The position numbers and the translations under genes were made by a program. A stretch of DNA of 64,000 nt from contig QANT01000137.1 of assembly GCA_003254885.1 (NCBI GenBank), positions 59,028 through 123,027 on the forward strand. The letters are read 5' to 3'. Each line of letters opens with the position of its first letter. The stretch's first letter is position 1. The notes under the pieces are model-generated. The model was not told the DNA's origin. It ran no database searches and was given only the letters and a program-made list of their open reading frames with translations. Below are positions 47,035-60,068 of this stretch, in pieces. Origin of the DNA: Purshia tridentata. Taxonomy: Eukaryota > Streptophyta > Magnoliopsida > Rosales > Rosaceae.

Positions 47035-49625
47035 TTAGCTTACTCATGAATCATCATCAGTCTTCTATATATGTGCATCATTGGCAGCATGCATGCATGA
47101 CACTAGTATAACTTAATACCAAATTCCTAATCGCATATAACTTATCAGTTGTATTTTATATTTTGAAACAATGATTTTCTTCATCATATATTTCTGAAAG
47201 TAATAAATTTATCCACAATTAAATATGCTTAAAAGCTTTTAAATCTTAGTCTTAAGTTGAAATTGTTATTGATATTATGCATGGATTTCTCTGGATTGAT
47301 TGAAGAATTACGATAAAATGGAATTTAGGCAACCATTTTCAACATTTCCATCAAGGACCAAGGGGTCATCAAGTTTGTGCAGGAAGTTCCATGAAATAAA
47401 GCCCTTCAGCTTAAGGGATAAGAATTCAGGAACCCTACAGTTGCTGTTGGACCAAAAGTCACCAACGCAAGTCGATGGAACCTTTAACAGTGCCTTAAAT
47501 TAATCAGAAAATTCAGTACAACGTTGATCCATCTTATTTGTGCCACACATGATCCATCTTATTTGTGCCACACACCAAGTTGACCTTCACAGGGATTGAT
47601 GGAAGTGCCAAAGAAAATGACTTTGAGTTTGACCCAGTCTCCCTATGGACCCTATCCTTAATAGGCTATAGGCTATACCCAACATGCATTGAAAAGGTCT
47701 GACTACCAATTCAGAACGTTCACATCACCTTAATTTGTTGTCCCTTTCAACTCACTTTCCTTCGGGAAGAGACCAACGTGAATCATGGTTATTCATGTGT
47801 ATGTGGCCTGAAATCCTTAATTGTTGGCCTCACATTGATTTGTTCATGGTTTAATATTTTTTGGACCCCATAATACAAGTTCCTGCTAGCCGGTGGTGGC
47901 AAGAGGGGAAATTAATTTGGAAAACGAAAAACAAAATATAGTTTTTATTACCAAAACTCTTGTACTACTTTTGTTCTAATTTTGTGTGTATTATTCATTT
48001 CCTTCCTAGCTTCTATAAGTCTTTTAACACAAATTCTTATAGGAGAGTTGGACAAATCAAAGTGAACCCATGTCATAGGAGCCAACGGCCTTTGAGTTAA
48101 ATGGCATGTCTTTTTGATATAAATATAGAGTACTGGAGTACAAAAACGCTTTTACATATGCTAATTAAGAGCTTATTTATTCTGTTTGTCATGTGAAATG
48201 TCATGGTCTCGATTTGTATATATTAATTAATTTGTAATCTGAAATTATGAAAAAGACATTCACTGCAGCAAATGCATACAAGTTAACCACTCCTGGGATT
48301 CGTTGAATATTCTCAGAGCATCAGTTCACTGAATCAATTTTAAGATAAAATCGTCCAGAATCTAAGAAATAATTAGTCAAGTTTGATGTGCCAGCCAATC
48401 AGTCAACTATAATAAAATGAAGTCAGTTTCTTTGCAATTATAGCATTTGTCTTTTTCCCTTGTGGTTTGGTTTCTCAGTTAGCAGATAATTACTGGGAGA
48501 AGATTCATGGTAGTTTCACTCAGAACTTCAGAAGTCACAAACATGAAAATCACACACCACCATAATTCATACTTGGAAACTTCCACGCGGATTAGCTAAA
48601 AATAAACCCAATTTCCAAGCCGCCAGGGGGATTAAGCTTTTGGATGAGACCAAAGATTGCAATTTTCAGAGTTTAGAAAGACCGAAAAAAAAAAATGTCA
48701 AAGTGGATGTGGGTAAACCTAAACCCAATTATTTAGTTACTTATGTTTATGCAGATAGGTCCTTATTCAGATTAAAATTAGTGGTCCTGATTTTTTTCCA
48801 CAAATTGGTAGATATAAGATCAAGTTGCCTCCCCTTGAATAACAGACGATTAGAAGTCATACCAGAAACAAAACAAATTCTTCCTTTTAATATAGTTTAC
48901 TACTTTGCTTACAAGTTGGACCTTTTGGTTACATATGAGAATTCAAAAAATAAAACTGGTGTAGCTTTCAGATATGGGTAAATGCCTCACGGCAAAGCTG
49001 GCTCTAAAATTTTAGAGGCAACTACCTTCGTGGGGTTACCTTCTGTCACGTCATCTTCTTCTGCCAGCTAAACTATTCCAACTCTGAAAATGGTTGTTGA
49101 AAGTTTAAAATGGTTTTGCAGAGAGATGTTAATGGGTTTTTGTTCTTTCTCAAGAGGTGCTCAAAGAAAGCTCAAAGTTTGAATTTTTTCGCTTGAGCAG
49201 CTCGTATGCTTTTATCTCTTGGTATGATATACTCTTTGGAGTTACTTTCTGCGCAACTTTCTGGGTTTTTGAATTTGGTTGTTCTTGGAACTTTTAAGAG
49301 CCTTTTTTGGGTTCTGAGTGGCACTTTATGGAATTGCATGTGTGTGTGTGTACGTTTATCCTTGTGGGTATTTAAAATTTTTGTTGTTCTTGGAAGTTTA
49401 AGGATTGTTTCATGAAAATGCTTTTTTTTTTCTCTCTCTCTCTCTGATAAGATTTTAGTCTGTTGCAGATATTCCCAAGTGAAATTAGTACCAAAACAAA
49501 CATTTGTTCTTAATGATACTGCAGGATTGCTAATTTATTCACTTTGATTTGGTCCATTGCGAACTAATTGTGCTTTCCTTCTATATGTTACACAGGATTC
49601 AGTGTAGCAGAGAATTGACAGAGTA
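47035..49625. other. Intergenic, likely with 5' UTR of the U-box kinase
   Basis: AATAAA at about 47203 may end the Derlin transcript. A 25-bp unit starting GATCCATCTTATTTGTGCCA is directly repeated at 47525-47574. An acceptor-like ACACAG at about 49590-49595, about 30 bp before the ATG, suggests a 5' UTR intron. The open frame at 48640-48981 has no recognisable domain. Confidence 0.5.
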
Positions 49626-52600
49626 ATGGATGGAAGTGAAATTATTGAAGCAGATGACAAGCTGCCACCACCTTCCACTCTTTCACCTGTTGCCATTGCT
49701 ATCAATGGCAACAGAAAAAGCAAATACATAGTTAGGTGGGCGCTGGAGAAGTTTGTTCCAGAGGGAAATGGTTTTTTCAAGTTGATACATGTCCGTGCAA
49801 GGATAACTGGAGTTCCAACACCAAGTAAGCTATGCTTCTTCAAATCTGTTCTTAAGTTTCCCAGAGAGTACTTAGTAGTATACGTAAACTCCCTCATCCA
49901 ACACACCCTTAAGGTTGAACTTTATCTTAACCTTTTTTTTTTTTTTTAAACTATGACACTGTTAAAAAATAAAAGAAGGCAAAGAAAGAACTGACTCGAC
50001 TGATTTGTCCCCTCTTTCTGTTGTTGCGATTATAGTGGGAAATTTTATGCCCCTTTCACAAGCACGAGATGATGTAGTAGCTGCATATAAAAAGGAAGTG
50101 GAGTGGCAGGCAGGTGAATTGCTTCTTCCATACAAGAAAATGTGTGCTCATAAAAAGGTAAAAACTTTCTTGGTTGTTGAAGTTTGATATTAAGAAAATC
50201 CAGGGGAACAAGAGTGTCATCCAGTATATATTGAATGTAGGTGGAAGTAGATGTTGTAGTCATTGAATCGGATGATGTGGCAAATGCAATAGCGGAGGAG
50301 GTTACTAAGTCTGCCATAAGCAATCTTGTGATAGGTGCCCCATCTCGTGGCATGTTTACAAGGTATTTTGTTGACATGCTGGTATTCAAATGAATTAACA
50401 GTAGATTGCTTGTTCACCTAATAGCAATCATTTCTCAAATTTGCATTCTGGATGGTCTTTTTAACAATATAATGCTTTTAGGAAACAAAACGGACTGTCC
50501 TCAAAGATCTCAGCTTGCACCCCAAGATTTTGTACTGTCTATGCTGTTTCAAAAGGAAAATTGTCATCACTACGTCCATCTGATTCTGAGTCAGTTGGAA
50601 GCATTAAAGATCACAATAGTGACAAATTTTCTATCAGCAGTTCTTCAAGTTATGCGTCCAGCTCACAGACAGGTAATGTACATGACTAAGGTTTGAGTAC
50701 ATCTTGGTATGACATAGTGTGCAATGTATATATTCTATAGAAAATGGAAGCTCGTCATATCATGAGTTCCGAGCATTTCAATAAAACGATAATTTACAAT
50801 GTCATCAATTAACTCAGGTCTTCTGTTTTCAAAGCACAGATCGTGGCTCGGTTGGTTCATACTCTCATTTCCGTTCTCCCTCCCTGCCAATGCAGCGATT
50901 TCAAGCTCTTACAACCATCAATCACACCCTCTTTACTACAAAAACAAAGTTGAATGAAACCATTCATTCTAGAAGTCAGTCTCTGGATCTAGGCGAGGGG
51001 AAAGATTCTATAAGTTCTTGTCCCAGCAACTTAGATGTTGGACGTGCACTGACTCACTCCTCTAGTAGTGGAAGCATTCCAACAGATAACCAGTCATGGA
51101 CTTCTGATCAAGTGTCCACCTCAGACGCAGTTACAGATTGTTCTTCATTTGAGAGCCAGGTAGCGCTCTCTTATTTCCAGACATGCTGGTCCTCTGGACA
51201 TGAAAAGTGTAGAAGACTTTTTCTCAACCATACCAAATTTTGTAATTAAAAGACTAAATAACATCTCTGAAAATATGCGCCTGAGTAGGTCCATATAATG
51301 AAAGCTGTATATGCTACAGAAGTAACTGATCAATTTCCACTCATGGCAGGCAAATATCAACCTGGAGCTAGAAAAGTTGAGAATTGAACTCAGACATGTA
51401 AAAGGAATGTATGCCATGGCTCAAAGTGAGACTATTGATGCTTCTCGGAAGGTACGAATTTTTATCCTTGTTGACAGCAGAAATGCTTCATGTTTCCTTG
51501 TTCTCCAACCCTATCCAACTAGATCACAGTTAAGAAGATCTCTATAAGATCTTTGATTTGGATTGTAAGAAAATTTTCTTTTTAATAATCAGATAAACAA
51601 TTTAAGTAAACGCCGGTTGGATGAAACAATAAGGCTCAAGGAGATAGAGGCTATGGAGGAGAAAGCCAAAATGTTTGCAACAGAAGAGAAAAAGAAGTAT
51701 GAAGCTGCTAAGATAGAAGTTGAGTATATGAGAGAATGCATCGAAAGAGAAGCTTCGCAAAGGAGAGAAGCAGAGATGAAAGCCATGCATGATTCCAAGG
51801 AGAAAGAAAAGCTTGAAAATGTACTAGTGGGTCCTGTGCTGCAATACCAGAAGTTCACATGGGAAGAGATTGTTTCGGCCACCTCATCTTTCTCTGAGGA
51901 TCTTAGGATTGGAGTGGGTGCATATGGAACTGTCTATAAGGGCAATTTTCATCATACAACTGCAGCAGTGAAAGTTCTTCACTCTAGAGACAAAGAGAGT
52001 CACCAAACTAAGCAATTCCTGCAGGAGGTAAGTTAAATTCATGACCAAATCTAAATATAGCAGTTAACTTATTATCTAAGTTGCCTAGTCACTGCTCTTT
52101 AGATCTGCTTTTAAATCAAGCATGCAACCATTTCTACCTTCTTTTGTGTTGTTACTGATAGAATTGTAAAATTGAGAACCTGGGAACCCAACTGAATACT
52201 AATTCACATTTCCTATTGGCTTGCAGCTTGATGTCTTGAGCAAAATCCGCCATCCTCATTTGCTTCTCCTTCTTGGTGCATGTTCTGATCATAGTTGCCT
52301 AGTGTATGAGTACATGGAAAATGGTAGTCTGGAGGACAGGTTGCTGCAGAAAAATTGTACACTCCCCATCCCTTGGTTTGAGAGGTTCCGAATTGCTTGG
52401 GAAGTAGCATCCGCTCTTGGCTTTCTTCACAGTTCAAAGCCAAAACCAATCATCCATCGTGATCTGAAACCAGCAAACATCTTGCTTGATCATAACCTTG
52501 TGAGCAAGATTGGAGATGTCGGCCTTTCTACAATGCTTAATTTAGACCCTTCCACGTCCACTATATACAAGGACACAGGACCTGTTGGGACTTTCTGTTA

Positions 52601-53474
52601 CATAGACCCTGAGTATCAAAGGACTGGGGTAATCTCTCCAAAATCTGATGTTTATGCTTTTGGGATGGTGATTTTGCAGTTGCTGACTGCAAAACCAGCA
52701 ATAGCGATAACCCATCTGGTGGAAACAGCTCTTCATGATAAAAACTTAATGGATGTTTTGGATCCTAAAGCTGGGTGTTGGCCAATGGAAGAGACAAGGC
52801 AGTTGGTTGAATTGGGATTGAGCTGTGCTGAGCTTCGACGCAGAGACAGACCTGACTTGAAAGAGCAAGTAGTTCCTGTACTGGAGAGATTGAAAGATTT
52901 TGCTGATAAAGCAAGAGATTCAGCTTCCACAGTTCAGCGCCTACCTCCTAACCATTTCATCTGTCCAATTCTTAAGGTATGCATGCATAATCTTCTAGTA
53001 CCTCTGTCCCAAAAAAAAAAGGGAAAAAATCTTCTAGTATCTATAATTATAGCATCTTTTAACCACCTAGTAGGTTTAGAATTTGGATATGGGCTTTGAC
53101 TCAAAAATTCTCAAAAAAACAAACAATGTTAAATCTCACATTACTTAGCCGATGTGGAACAATTGTGTTTAATACACATCCTACCATATAATGTTTGTGT
53201 TTGACCAAATGGAATCAAAGGTGGCTTCAAGCATTGTTCATCTTTTTGTGAATCCCATATAATAATCTATATGGTGTTTTCTTTGTCACAGGATGTAATG
53301 AATGACCCTTGTGTTGCCGCTGACGGTTACACTTACGATCGCAGAGCAATAAAGACATGGCTTGAAGAGAATGGCAATTCCCCAATGACAAATTTGCCAT
53401 TGCCAAACAAGCATCTAATACCAAATTATACTCTTCTTTCTGCAATTGTGGAGTGGAAATCCAGGGAACAATAA
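49626..53474 (+). CDS. U-box domain protein kinase (USP + kinase + U-box), PUB family
   Basis: Plant-specific fusion of a receptor-like cytoplasmic kinase with an E3 ubiquitin ligase U-box. Exons: 49626-49824, 50036-50157, 50241-50362, 50482-50672, 50840-51159, 51350-51451, 51593-52027, 52227-52976, 53292-53474; 807 residues. Order: USP-like domain (about 18-150, VAIAINGNRKSKYIVRWALE ... AISNLVIGAPSRG), a Ser-rich linker, a charged coiled coil (about 350-430, ETIRLKEIEAMEEKAKMFAT), a kinase domain with the glycine loop GVGAYGTVYKG at about 459, lysine in AAVKVL (479) and HRDLKPAN (574-581), then the U-box (about 740-805, HFICPILKDVMNDPCVAADG, YTYDRRAIKTWLEENG). The DFG motif reads DVG (594-596), as is usual in this family. 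Counterparts by memory: At5g61560 and At5g51270. Confidence 0.94.
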
Positions 53475-54688
53475 CGTTTGCTTTTGTTTTATTGTGTTAT
53501 CATTGTAATTAACACAGTGAGGCATTCTATAGCGTTTTAGATGTGAATCTTGTAAGTAATTGAAGTTGTCGATGGTATCAATGAAGTTTATCTGTTATCC
53601 AAGAAAAGCAAATGATTCAAGAATCAATGGCCTATTGAAGTAGAAGATATAGTGTTGGAACAATTGCGTGTGGTCCTCTGCTAAGAATGTGCCACATGTC
53701 ATGGCCATGTACGTAATAGACAGATAATGTATTTGTTTTGGTTTGGATCGACAAAGGGTGTAAAAGCACAGGATGATTCTGATCAAAAGTGACAATTTCA
53801 TCAAGTAGTGTGTTGTGGACCTTGTGATGCTTTTTTTTGGATAATCATAATATCTCCCCACCTCGCCTAGATATGTAGATAGTGATCTCTCATAGTCGGA
53901 CCCAGACCATTTTGCACCCGCACACCATGCCCTTAATCCTTAATTGGCAGCTAGAGATAATCAAGGAATGAACATGAAATGTGGGAAGAGAGGGTGACAT
54001 TTGGGTTTTGATGTTGATGAAACAGAATAAATTCCCAATATTTATTGTCAGACTTTCCCAAATAAATTATTTTGGGACAAGTTCTGCCATGCTATGAGAA
54101 AAATTCAACCCAACTTCTTTAAACAAACATGGAAACTGGTTGATCAGTTAGTGAGAATTAACTTGAAGCTTTTGCAGGAAATCTTGGGTCAACAAGAACT
54201 ATAACAGGTTACAAACAGATCTAATTGCTAAGGTAACTAGAAAACCATAATTTCATTGCTCCCTCTCTGTTGCTTATGGGTAGTTCTTTTTTCACTTTTG
54301 CCGAGTGATACCTTCTCCTGTAAAACTTTGCATCCCCTCCACAATATAAAATCTGGGACCAGATGGGTGCTGCTTATACTTTAGCAATAAAGAAAGCTAC
54401 TATCTGACAAACAAACCACCAAAGTTTTTATCTTTGTCGGATGGCTGAAATGTGCAACTTTTGCTTGCAGTGTGTTTACCCCTTCACTACTAAACCTTTT
54501 TCTCCGTAAACATCACCATCACAGTTTCAACTTTTTGGCTTGAAGAGTATACCCATTAATATATACTTTTACTATACATGTCAATGTCATATATCATCAT
54601 CATTGTTATTGCCATGGCCATCAATCATGCAGATCTTGTAAAATAGAAATAACTATGACCTACCCACCATGGCCCAGAGTGTTTGTTT
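53475..54688. other. Intergenic between convergent kinase genes
   Basis: About 1.2 kb with the two 3' ends. An open frame at 53595-53861 has no recognisable domain. No gene seen. Confidence 0.5.
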
Positions 54689-56733
54689 TTAGTTTCCAAT
54701 ATCTTCAAGCTTCCACAGTACTTCCTTGGTGTTGGGTCTAAGTGATGGAGAAGGAGAACAACATGTCATGGCAAGCTGAAAGAATTTGAGAATGCGTTCT
54801 TTGATAACCAAGCTTTCTTCACTGGCGCTGTTACTATTGACAAGTATATCTGGATGGAACAAGTCATGAATTCTATGTCCAAGGACTGCATTTCTCATCA
54901 AGTTTGGCAAACTAAAATCCTCATCTGGTGTTGTTGGGTTTTGATTGATGGGCTCTTTCCCTGTGAGCAATTCAAGCAAGATGACCCCAAGACTGTATAT
55001 ATCAGTCTCTTCATTTGCATCCCTCATTTTGATCAGATCAGGGGCTTTGTAGCCTTGAGATGCTGTAGCTTCAAGCATTTCCTGGCCAGCAGTTGGATTC
55101 AGCAGAAGATGTAGGCTGAAATCTGAGATGAAAGGTTGGTAATGCTTGTCCAAGAGTATGTTCTTCAACTTGAGATTGCCATGAATTATGGGCTTCTGCA
55201 AGCCAGTGTGAAGATGATCCAACCCTTTGGCTATACCAACTGAGATCCTATATATTATGTCCCATTTGTGAGAGTCGCAATTGCTCTCTGCCATTGAAGA
55301 CAAAGTTTGTTTATTAGTTCATAGTTATTGGAACAAAAAATACATGAGCAAAGAGAACTTTAATCAAAACAGCTCTAAATTTGGTAATGATAAGCACAAT
55401 GAGCACAGTCACCCTTATCTCAAGGGAACATGGGAGGAGATACTGACAATGTTAGGTGCGGACATGTAAAAATTATTAAGTAAAGAATCCAAAAATGGTT
55501 GTATAACATGCACAAAAGTGATGAAAACTATGCAGACAAAGACAAACACCATCAGAATCATGTTAGGAGGGCTCAGTAACTCCCTGTAGCCTCCTCTGGG
55601 TTATTTCCCATATCAAAATTAGAAAGCAAAAAAAACAATTAAAATGAGATAGCAGAATCAACTTAGAGAGTAGTCATTCCTGATTATTTTAATTTAAGTG
55701 CATGCTTTAACTGCAGAATTGAAATTTTAATTGCTTCATTTTGAATGTCCTGGTTTCACAGGATTCAGATGACAAGCAAAATGTAGATCAGTTCCAACTC
55801 CAAAGAATAGTCAAAAGCGGAACATGAGAATTCAAAATTTTAAAAACACAGAATTTTATAGGTGAGTGATAAAGGAACTGTCAGAAGTTTTTAACTTTCT
55901 GTTCCACAACACAATATTTGCAATTCTGAAATCAATGCGAAGCAATCCAGACCCAGAAGGAAAAACAGGATTTTTCAAGCCAACATTTTGATCAAACACC
56001 GTTACCCTGCTTCCATATTGGCTATTTAATTTATTTCTTTGTTTATTAAATTTGCTCACAGGAAGTATCCAAAAGCTTATTAATTTGGTTATTTTCAAAC
56101 AAAATGACAACAACCATCCTTTTGATTGAAGCCAACTTAGTTGATTTCAGCTCAATTGACCATGTTTCTTTTTCATTTGAATTTTCTTGGCAACCAAACA
56201 GAAACAAAGAGAAAGAAGGGAGATCACAGGGCAAGAAAATCACCTCTAACAAATTGAGCCAGATTGCCTCGCCAATAAAACGGATGAATCAGAAGCTTCT
56301 CACCTCTTGGTCCAGCATAAAACCCCAGAAGAGGCACCAAATTGGGGTGCCTTATGCACCCCAACAACTGAATCACTTCACCAAAATCTTCATTTCTTGC
56401 AGTGCACACGGGCCTTAAAAACCTCAGCAACCTCACTGAGTTGTTGCTCTGCAACAAAGCCTTGTAGAGTGTGCCATAGTTGGATTTTCCAATCACCTCC
56501 CCTGGAGCATCCAGTATGTCACAAATTGTGAGGTCCTGTCCATCCTGGAAAGTTATCAAGTCCTCTACCTGCACATCATCTTCTTCATGCTTCTGCTCTG
56601 AGTTTTCCACATCTTCATGCTCATTTTTTGCACTTCTGTTGCAGCAGAGGTAGATAACAAGTACCACAAATAATATCAAAACTGTAGTTGAGGTCAGTAC
56701 AAGAACCAAATTGAGCATGTGGGTGTTCTTCAT
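54689..56733 (-). CDS. Short membrane-anchored receptor-like pseudokinase (At5g61570-like)
   Basis: Kinase-fold protein without an LRR ectodomain. Exons in reading order: 56244-56733 and 54689-55287, with a 956-bp intron; 362 residues. A single transmembrane helix lies at about 7-30 (LNLVLVLTSTTVLILFVVLV) followed by CCNR, then an acidic linker. Kinase lobe: VIGKSNYGTLYKALLQ for the glycine loop; the catalytic lysine (VAVK) position reads SVRLL, so lysine is missing; the catalytic loop reads HGNLKLKNIL (199-208) instead of HRDLKxxN; the DFG reads DFS (219-221). Other conserved kinase segments remain (GYKAPDLIKM, TDIYSLGVILLELLTGKEP, CCSPSPSLRP). It is therefore expected to be catalytically dead and to act as a scaffold or regulator. 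The same-strand order with the acid phosphatase has no functional meaning known to me. Confidence 0.88.
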
Positions 56734-58040
56734 TCTATCAAAATTGTATTTCCTGTATGTGAAACATTATTTTTGAAACATGGAAGTCACAATTAACAAA
56801 AGATTAGGATCTGGGTTTGATGAGAGAGACTGAGGAAGTGTTAAACATTAATGCATGTAAAGAGATTTTCATACAAGTGGGAGTGGAAGACAAGAACATT
56901 GAGATGGGATGGTACTTTTTGGGGAGAGGGGGGAGTGGAACCCAAGATTTTTGGGAAATATAAGGGAAAGAAAATATAATGTTTAATCCAGAAATGGACT
57001 TTTGATGGAGGAATGAGTTGGTAGTATTGTAGAGAGAGGGAGAGAGAGAGAGACTTATACTAATGATGGAGGTGAAAAAGAGGACGAGAGCAGCACATAT
57101 ACTAATACTACGGCAGCTGAACCTTGTAAGGCAGATCTATGCCATGTGGTGTTCCATCTCAGAATTGACTGTTATTTTTGTGTTGTGGGTGTGAAAGTTC
57201 ACATTTGCCACCAAAATATTCCCCATATCATTTTTTCATGCACCTCATGTCCTTTTCTGATTGGAATGCTATAATGCAATAGACAGTGAGATTTAGAAGG
57301 TGAAGACAATCAGTGGTTGTTACTTTTGTAAAAAAGTGACATTTCTCTTTTTTAAAAGCTCGGATCTTGGATTCTTCTATTTAAAAAATATAGGGGTTGG
57401 GGAAGGAGGGATGTCCCATCAGCTATGCTATGGAGTTACTGTCAATTTATTATATATAAAAAAAAAAAAACTCNTGTCAATTTATTATATAAAAAAAAAA
57501 AAACTCAAGGGAGAGATGACAGATGACTTTGACAATTTTTTTGATGCAAAGTTGTTACAAATACGGGTATTAAATTTTTATTTTTTTCTCTTCCCTTAGT
57601 TTATAAGCGATTTTTGACATTGTGTTTGTCTTCCACAAATAAGCTGCATGGTTACTGTCATTTGATTAAAATATTTGTGAAGAGAGAAAGGAATTGGAGA
57701 TGATTTTCAGATCCAAACTTGTTTAATTGTTTGTATTCAATGAGAAGTAGTCTTCAACTACAATCTGGATCTCCAATCAGCAAGTGCAATAAGTATAAAA
57801 TAAAAAAAGTAGTTGGCACATTGAACAATAGGTACTTGTTATGCTAGTGTCTGCGTAATTTTCTACACCAAAAACATTAGAATAACTTAGGGCAAGTATG
57901 AGACAAAAGCAATAAAAAACTTAGGGTAATTCATCAGTTTGGGCAAAGGATGTGAATTCAAGTGGGGTCATTTATGTGATAGAGGAAATTATGTGGTTTT
58001 TTCACATCATGAAAAAAAAGATGTCACCCGGGACCATAGC
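56734..58040. other. Intergenic with GA-rich tract and an ambiguous base
   Basis: Promoter side of the pseudokinase gene. A GA-rich tract lies at about 57025-57052. At about 57450-57505 a short unit (TGTCAATTTATTATAT plus an A run and CTC) is duplicated with an N at 57474. No gene seen. Confidence 0.55.
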
Positions 58041-58488
58041 GAGAATTGGCTGCGTGGTTTTGCTGCGAGGTTGGGTGTTGGGCAGGTTTATCATACGGAG
58101 TTATAAGGTATCTTTCATGGTTTCTGCATGGCTTGGAAGTTGGGTGCCCAGGTGGTTTGGCTTGAATCGGACTCTGAGTGTGCGGTGGAGATAGTAAAGA
58201 AGTTTCTATTTCTCACCCTATATCAGCGCTTGTTCAAGGATGTCATGCTTTCTTGACTCATTGTTCGGAGGTTCGTTTGTATCATATTTATTGAAAGCGT
58301 AACATGGTTGCAGATTCTTTAACTGATTTTGGTTTATTTTTGTTTATCGGTATTCATCGTTTTGATTCTCTTCCCCATGTGTGGTTTCTCTTTATGGGGA
58401 GATTTGATTGGTATTAGTCATGAGCGTTCGGTGGTTTAGTTTCTTTAGACGTTAAGCTATGTTTGTAACCCCAAAAAAATAAAATTGT
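58041..58488 (+). mobile_element. Decayed LINE retrotransposon, RNase H end
   Basis: Reading GAG AAT TGG from 58041 gives ENWLRGFAARLGVGQVYHTE, then a stop, then GFCMAWKLGAQVVWLESDSE and CAVEIVKK. After a frame change comes NMVADSLTDFGLFLFIGIHR. These are the E, LESDS and NxxADxL blocks of the RNase H domain found at the end of plant LINEs. A TTTGTAACCCC segment and an A-rich end near 58480 fit a LINE 3' end. Stops and frameshifts show that it is dead. The rest of the element is missing. Confidence 0.8.
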
Positions 58489-59817
58489 AACCAATTATGT
58501 AGATTATTCTACTAATATTTTTTCACAAGTTAAAAGAATAAAAAATTTGGCTCTCTTAAGATTAAAAAAAAAACAGCATAATTTTGACTCTCTACTTTCC
58601 ACACCCATTCATAAGTAGACCATTAAATGTCTAACTTCTTTTTGGTGTGAGATTAAATGTCTAACTTCTTGTTGGTGTGAGATTAAATGTCTAACTATAT
58701 TTATAAATTTTGCAATGCGGCTAGAGAATTAAATACCTCCCCACATTTTACAATGAACTTTAAAAAAAAAAAAAAAATTCAAGTCCGAAGATATTATTCT
58801 ACTTAATTGTATTGTTATGCTGAATATACTTAATTGTATTGTTATGCGTGAAGATTAAGGTAGGCTAAACTAAAAGTGGTAGTTGAGAATTGGGACAATT
58901 TGTTAATTAACGGCGCAGATTGATGAGTTGTTCAGTGGCCCCCATCACCAAAGTTTGTGATGCCTAGCCAACTTCTCCATCAAAAAGGGGTGGGACACCT
59001 CGCAACGTGAGGCATGATGGTTGGTTGGTCAAACAAATTGTCAGTCTGTCAGACACACGGACACGTGGGCCCCATTTAGGAATTTACGTATGTGTAACGG
59101 CTTCGTATATTCTGTCGTTTAATTCCTACGCCAAGTACGACACCATGTCTGTGTCGTTTCTGACTTGCTCCCCGTTTCCCACCCAGACATCCTATAAACA
59201 GTGAACCATTTCTGCTCTGTTCTCTCCAGTCTCGACCATCATAATGGTGATCATTATTGTTCTGGCAACACAGGCTATAAAATAATACATTACTATTCCG
59301 AAATATGGTCCCAAAATCTATGCCCAAGATCCAAGAGAAAAAATGTTACGAATAACATAATCTGATATGAAAGTCAATTTTAAACTGCATTAAATATTAA
59401 TCTAAGTCAGTAAGCTCTTCAATGCCTGACACAATTGAAAGCAATTTGTTACACCACTTCGTTCCTTACAAGAAGTTTGGGACCAATGTGGATAACACAA
59501 CTTAAAAAGACACGAACTGATAAAATTGGTGCAACTGGGGATGCACTCAGCGTGGTCCTCTTTCATAATAAAGTATAGGATTCTGCATTCACTATAGATG
59601 CCAACCAGCTCTGTACAGTTTTTGGCTAGGATTGGATTCCAGATTTCCAATCAGCCACACAGTAGATGGAAATTTGTTGTGGATCCAACAAATTGTCAGA
59701 AGCCTGAAAGGCTGAAACTAGAGTGCCTGCGCATTAGAATTGTGGAAAAGCAATGTTTATAAGGACAGTTCTTCAAAAGTTCTGCAAGATGAAATACTTC
59801 CACAAACCCACATGTTT

Positions 59818-59860
<43 letters not shown>

Positions 59861-60068
59861 CAAAGTAAATTGAGGAGTATATATGATTGTGATTTTGATA
59901 TTAACAACTGACTGTACTGAGTGTATATGGCATCCTCATAGATTTAATCCGAACAACAATTATATGACAGCTACCGCCTTGCCTTTACCAGTGACAACAA
60001 AACAATGGCTGCCATATGCACAATGTGATTATTCAAACGACTATAATGTTGAAATGAATGATGCCCCA
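58489..60068. other. Intergenic with tandem repeats
   Basis: A 30-bp unit starting ATTAAATGTCTAACTTCTT is present at 58621-58650 and 58651-58680, with a partial third copy. A short duplicated TACTTAATTGTATTGTTATG occurs at about 58800-58850. A (GT)n(GA)n microsatellite is at about 59816-59858. Open frames around 59076-59650 have no recognisable domain. No gene seen before the acid phosphatase 3' end. Confidence 0.55.

Noticed and set aside
57946-58194. Open frame across the LINE fragment
   Set aside because: It is a shifted frame of the RNase H relic; the meaningful reading starts at 58041.
59402-59650. Minus-strand open frame upstream of the acid phosphatase end
   Set aside because: It is cysteine-rich by chance, has no recognisable motif, and may only be 3' flank.
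46386-59858. Two similar (GT)n(GA)n microsatellites (46386-46433 and 59816-59858) as a shared element
   Set aside because: Their flanks do not match; compound GT/GA repeats arise independently and are common in plants.
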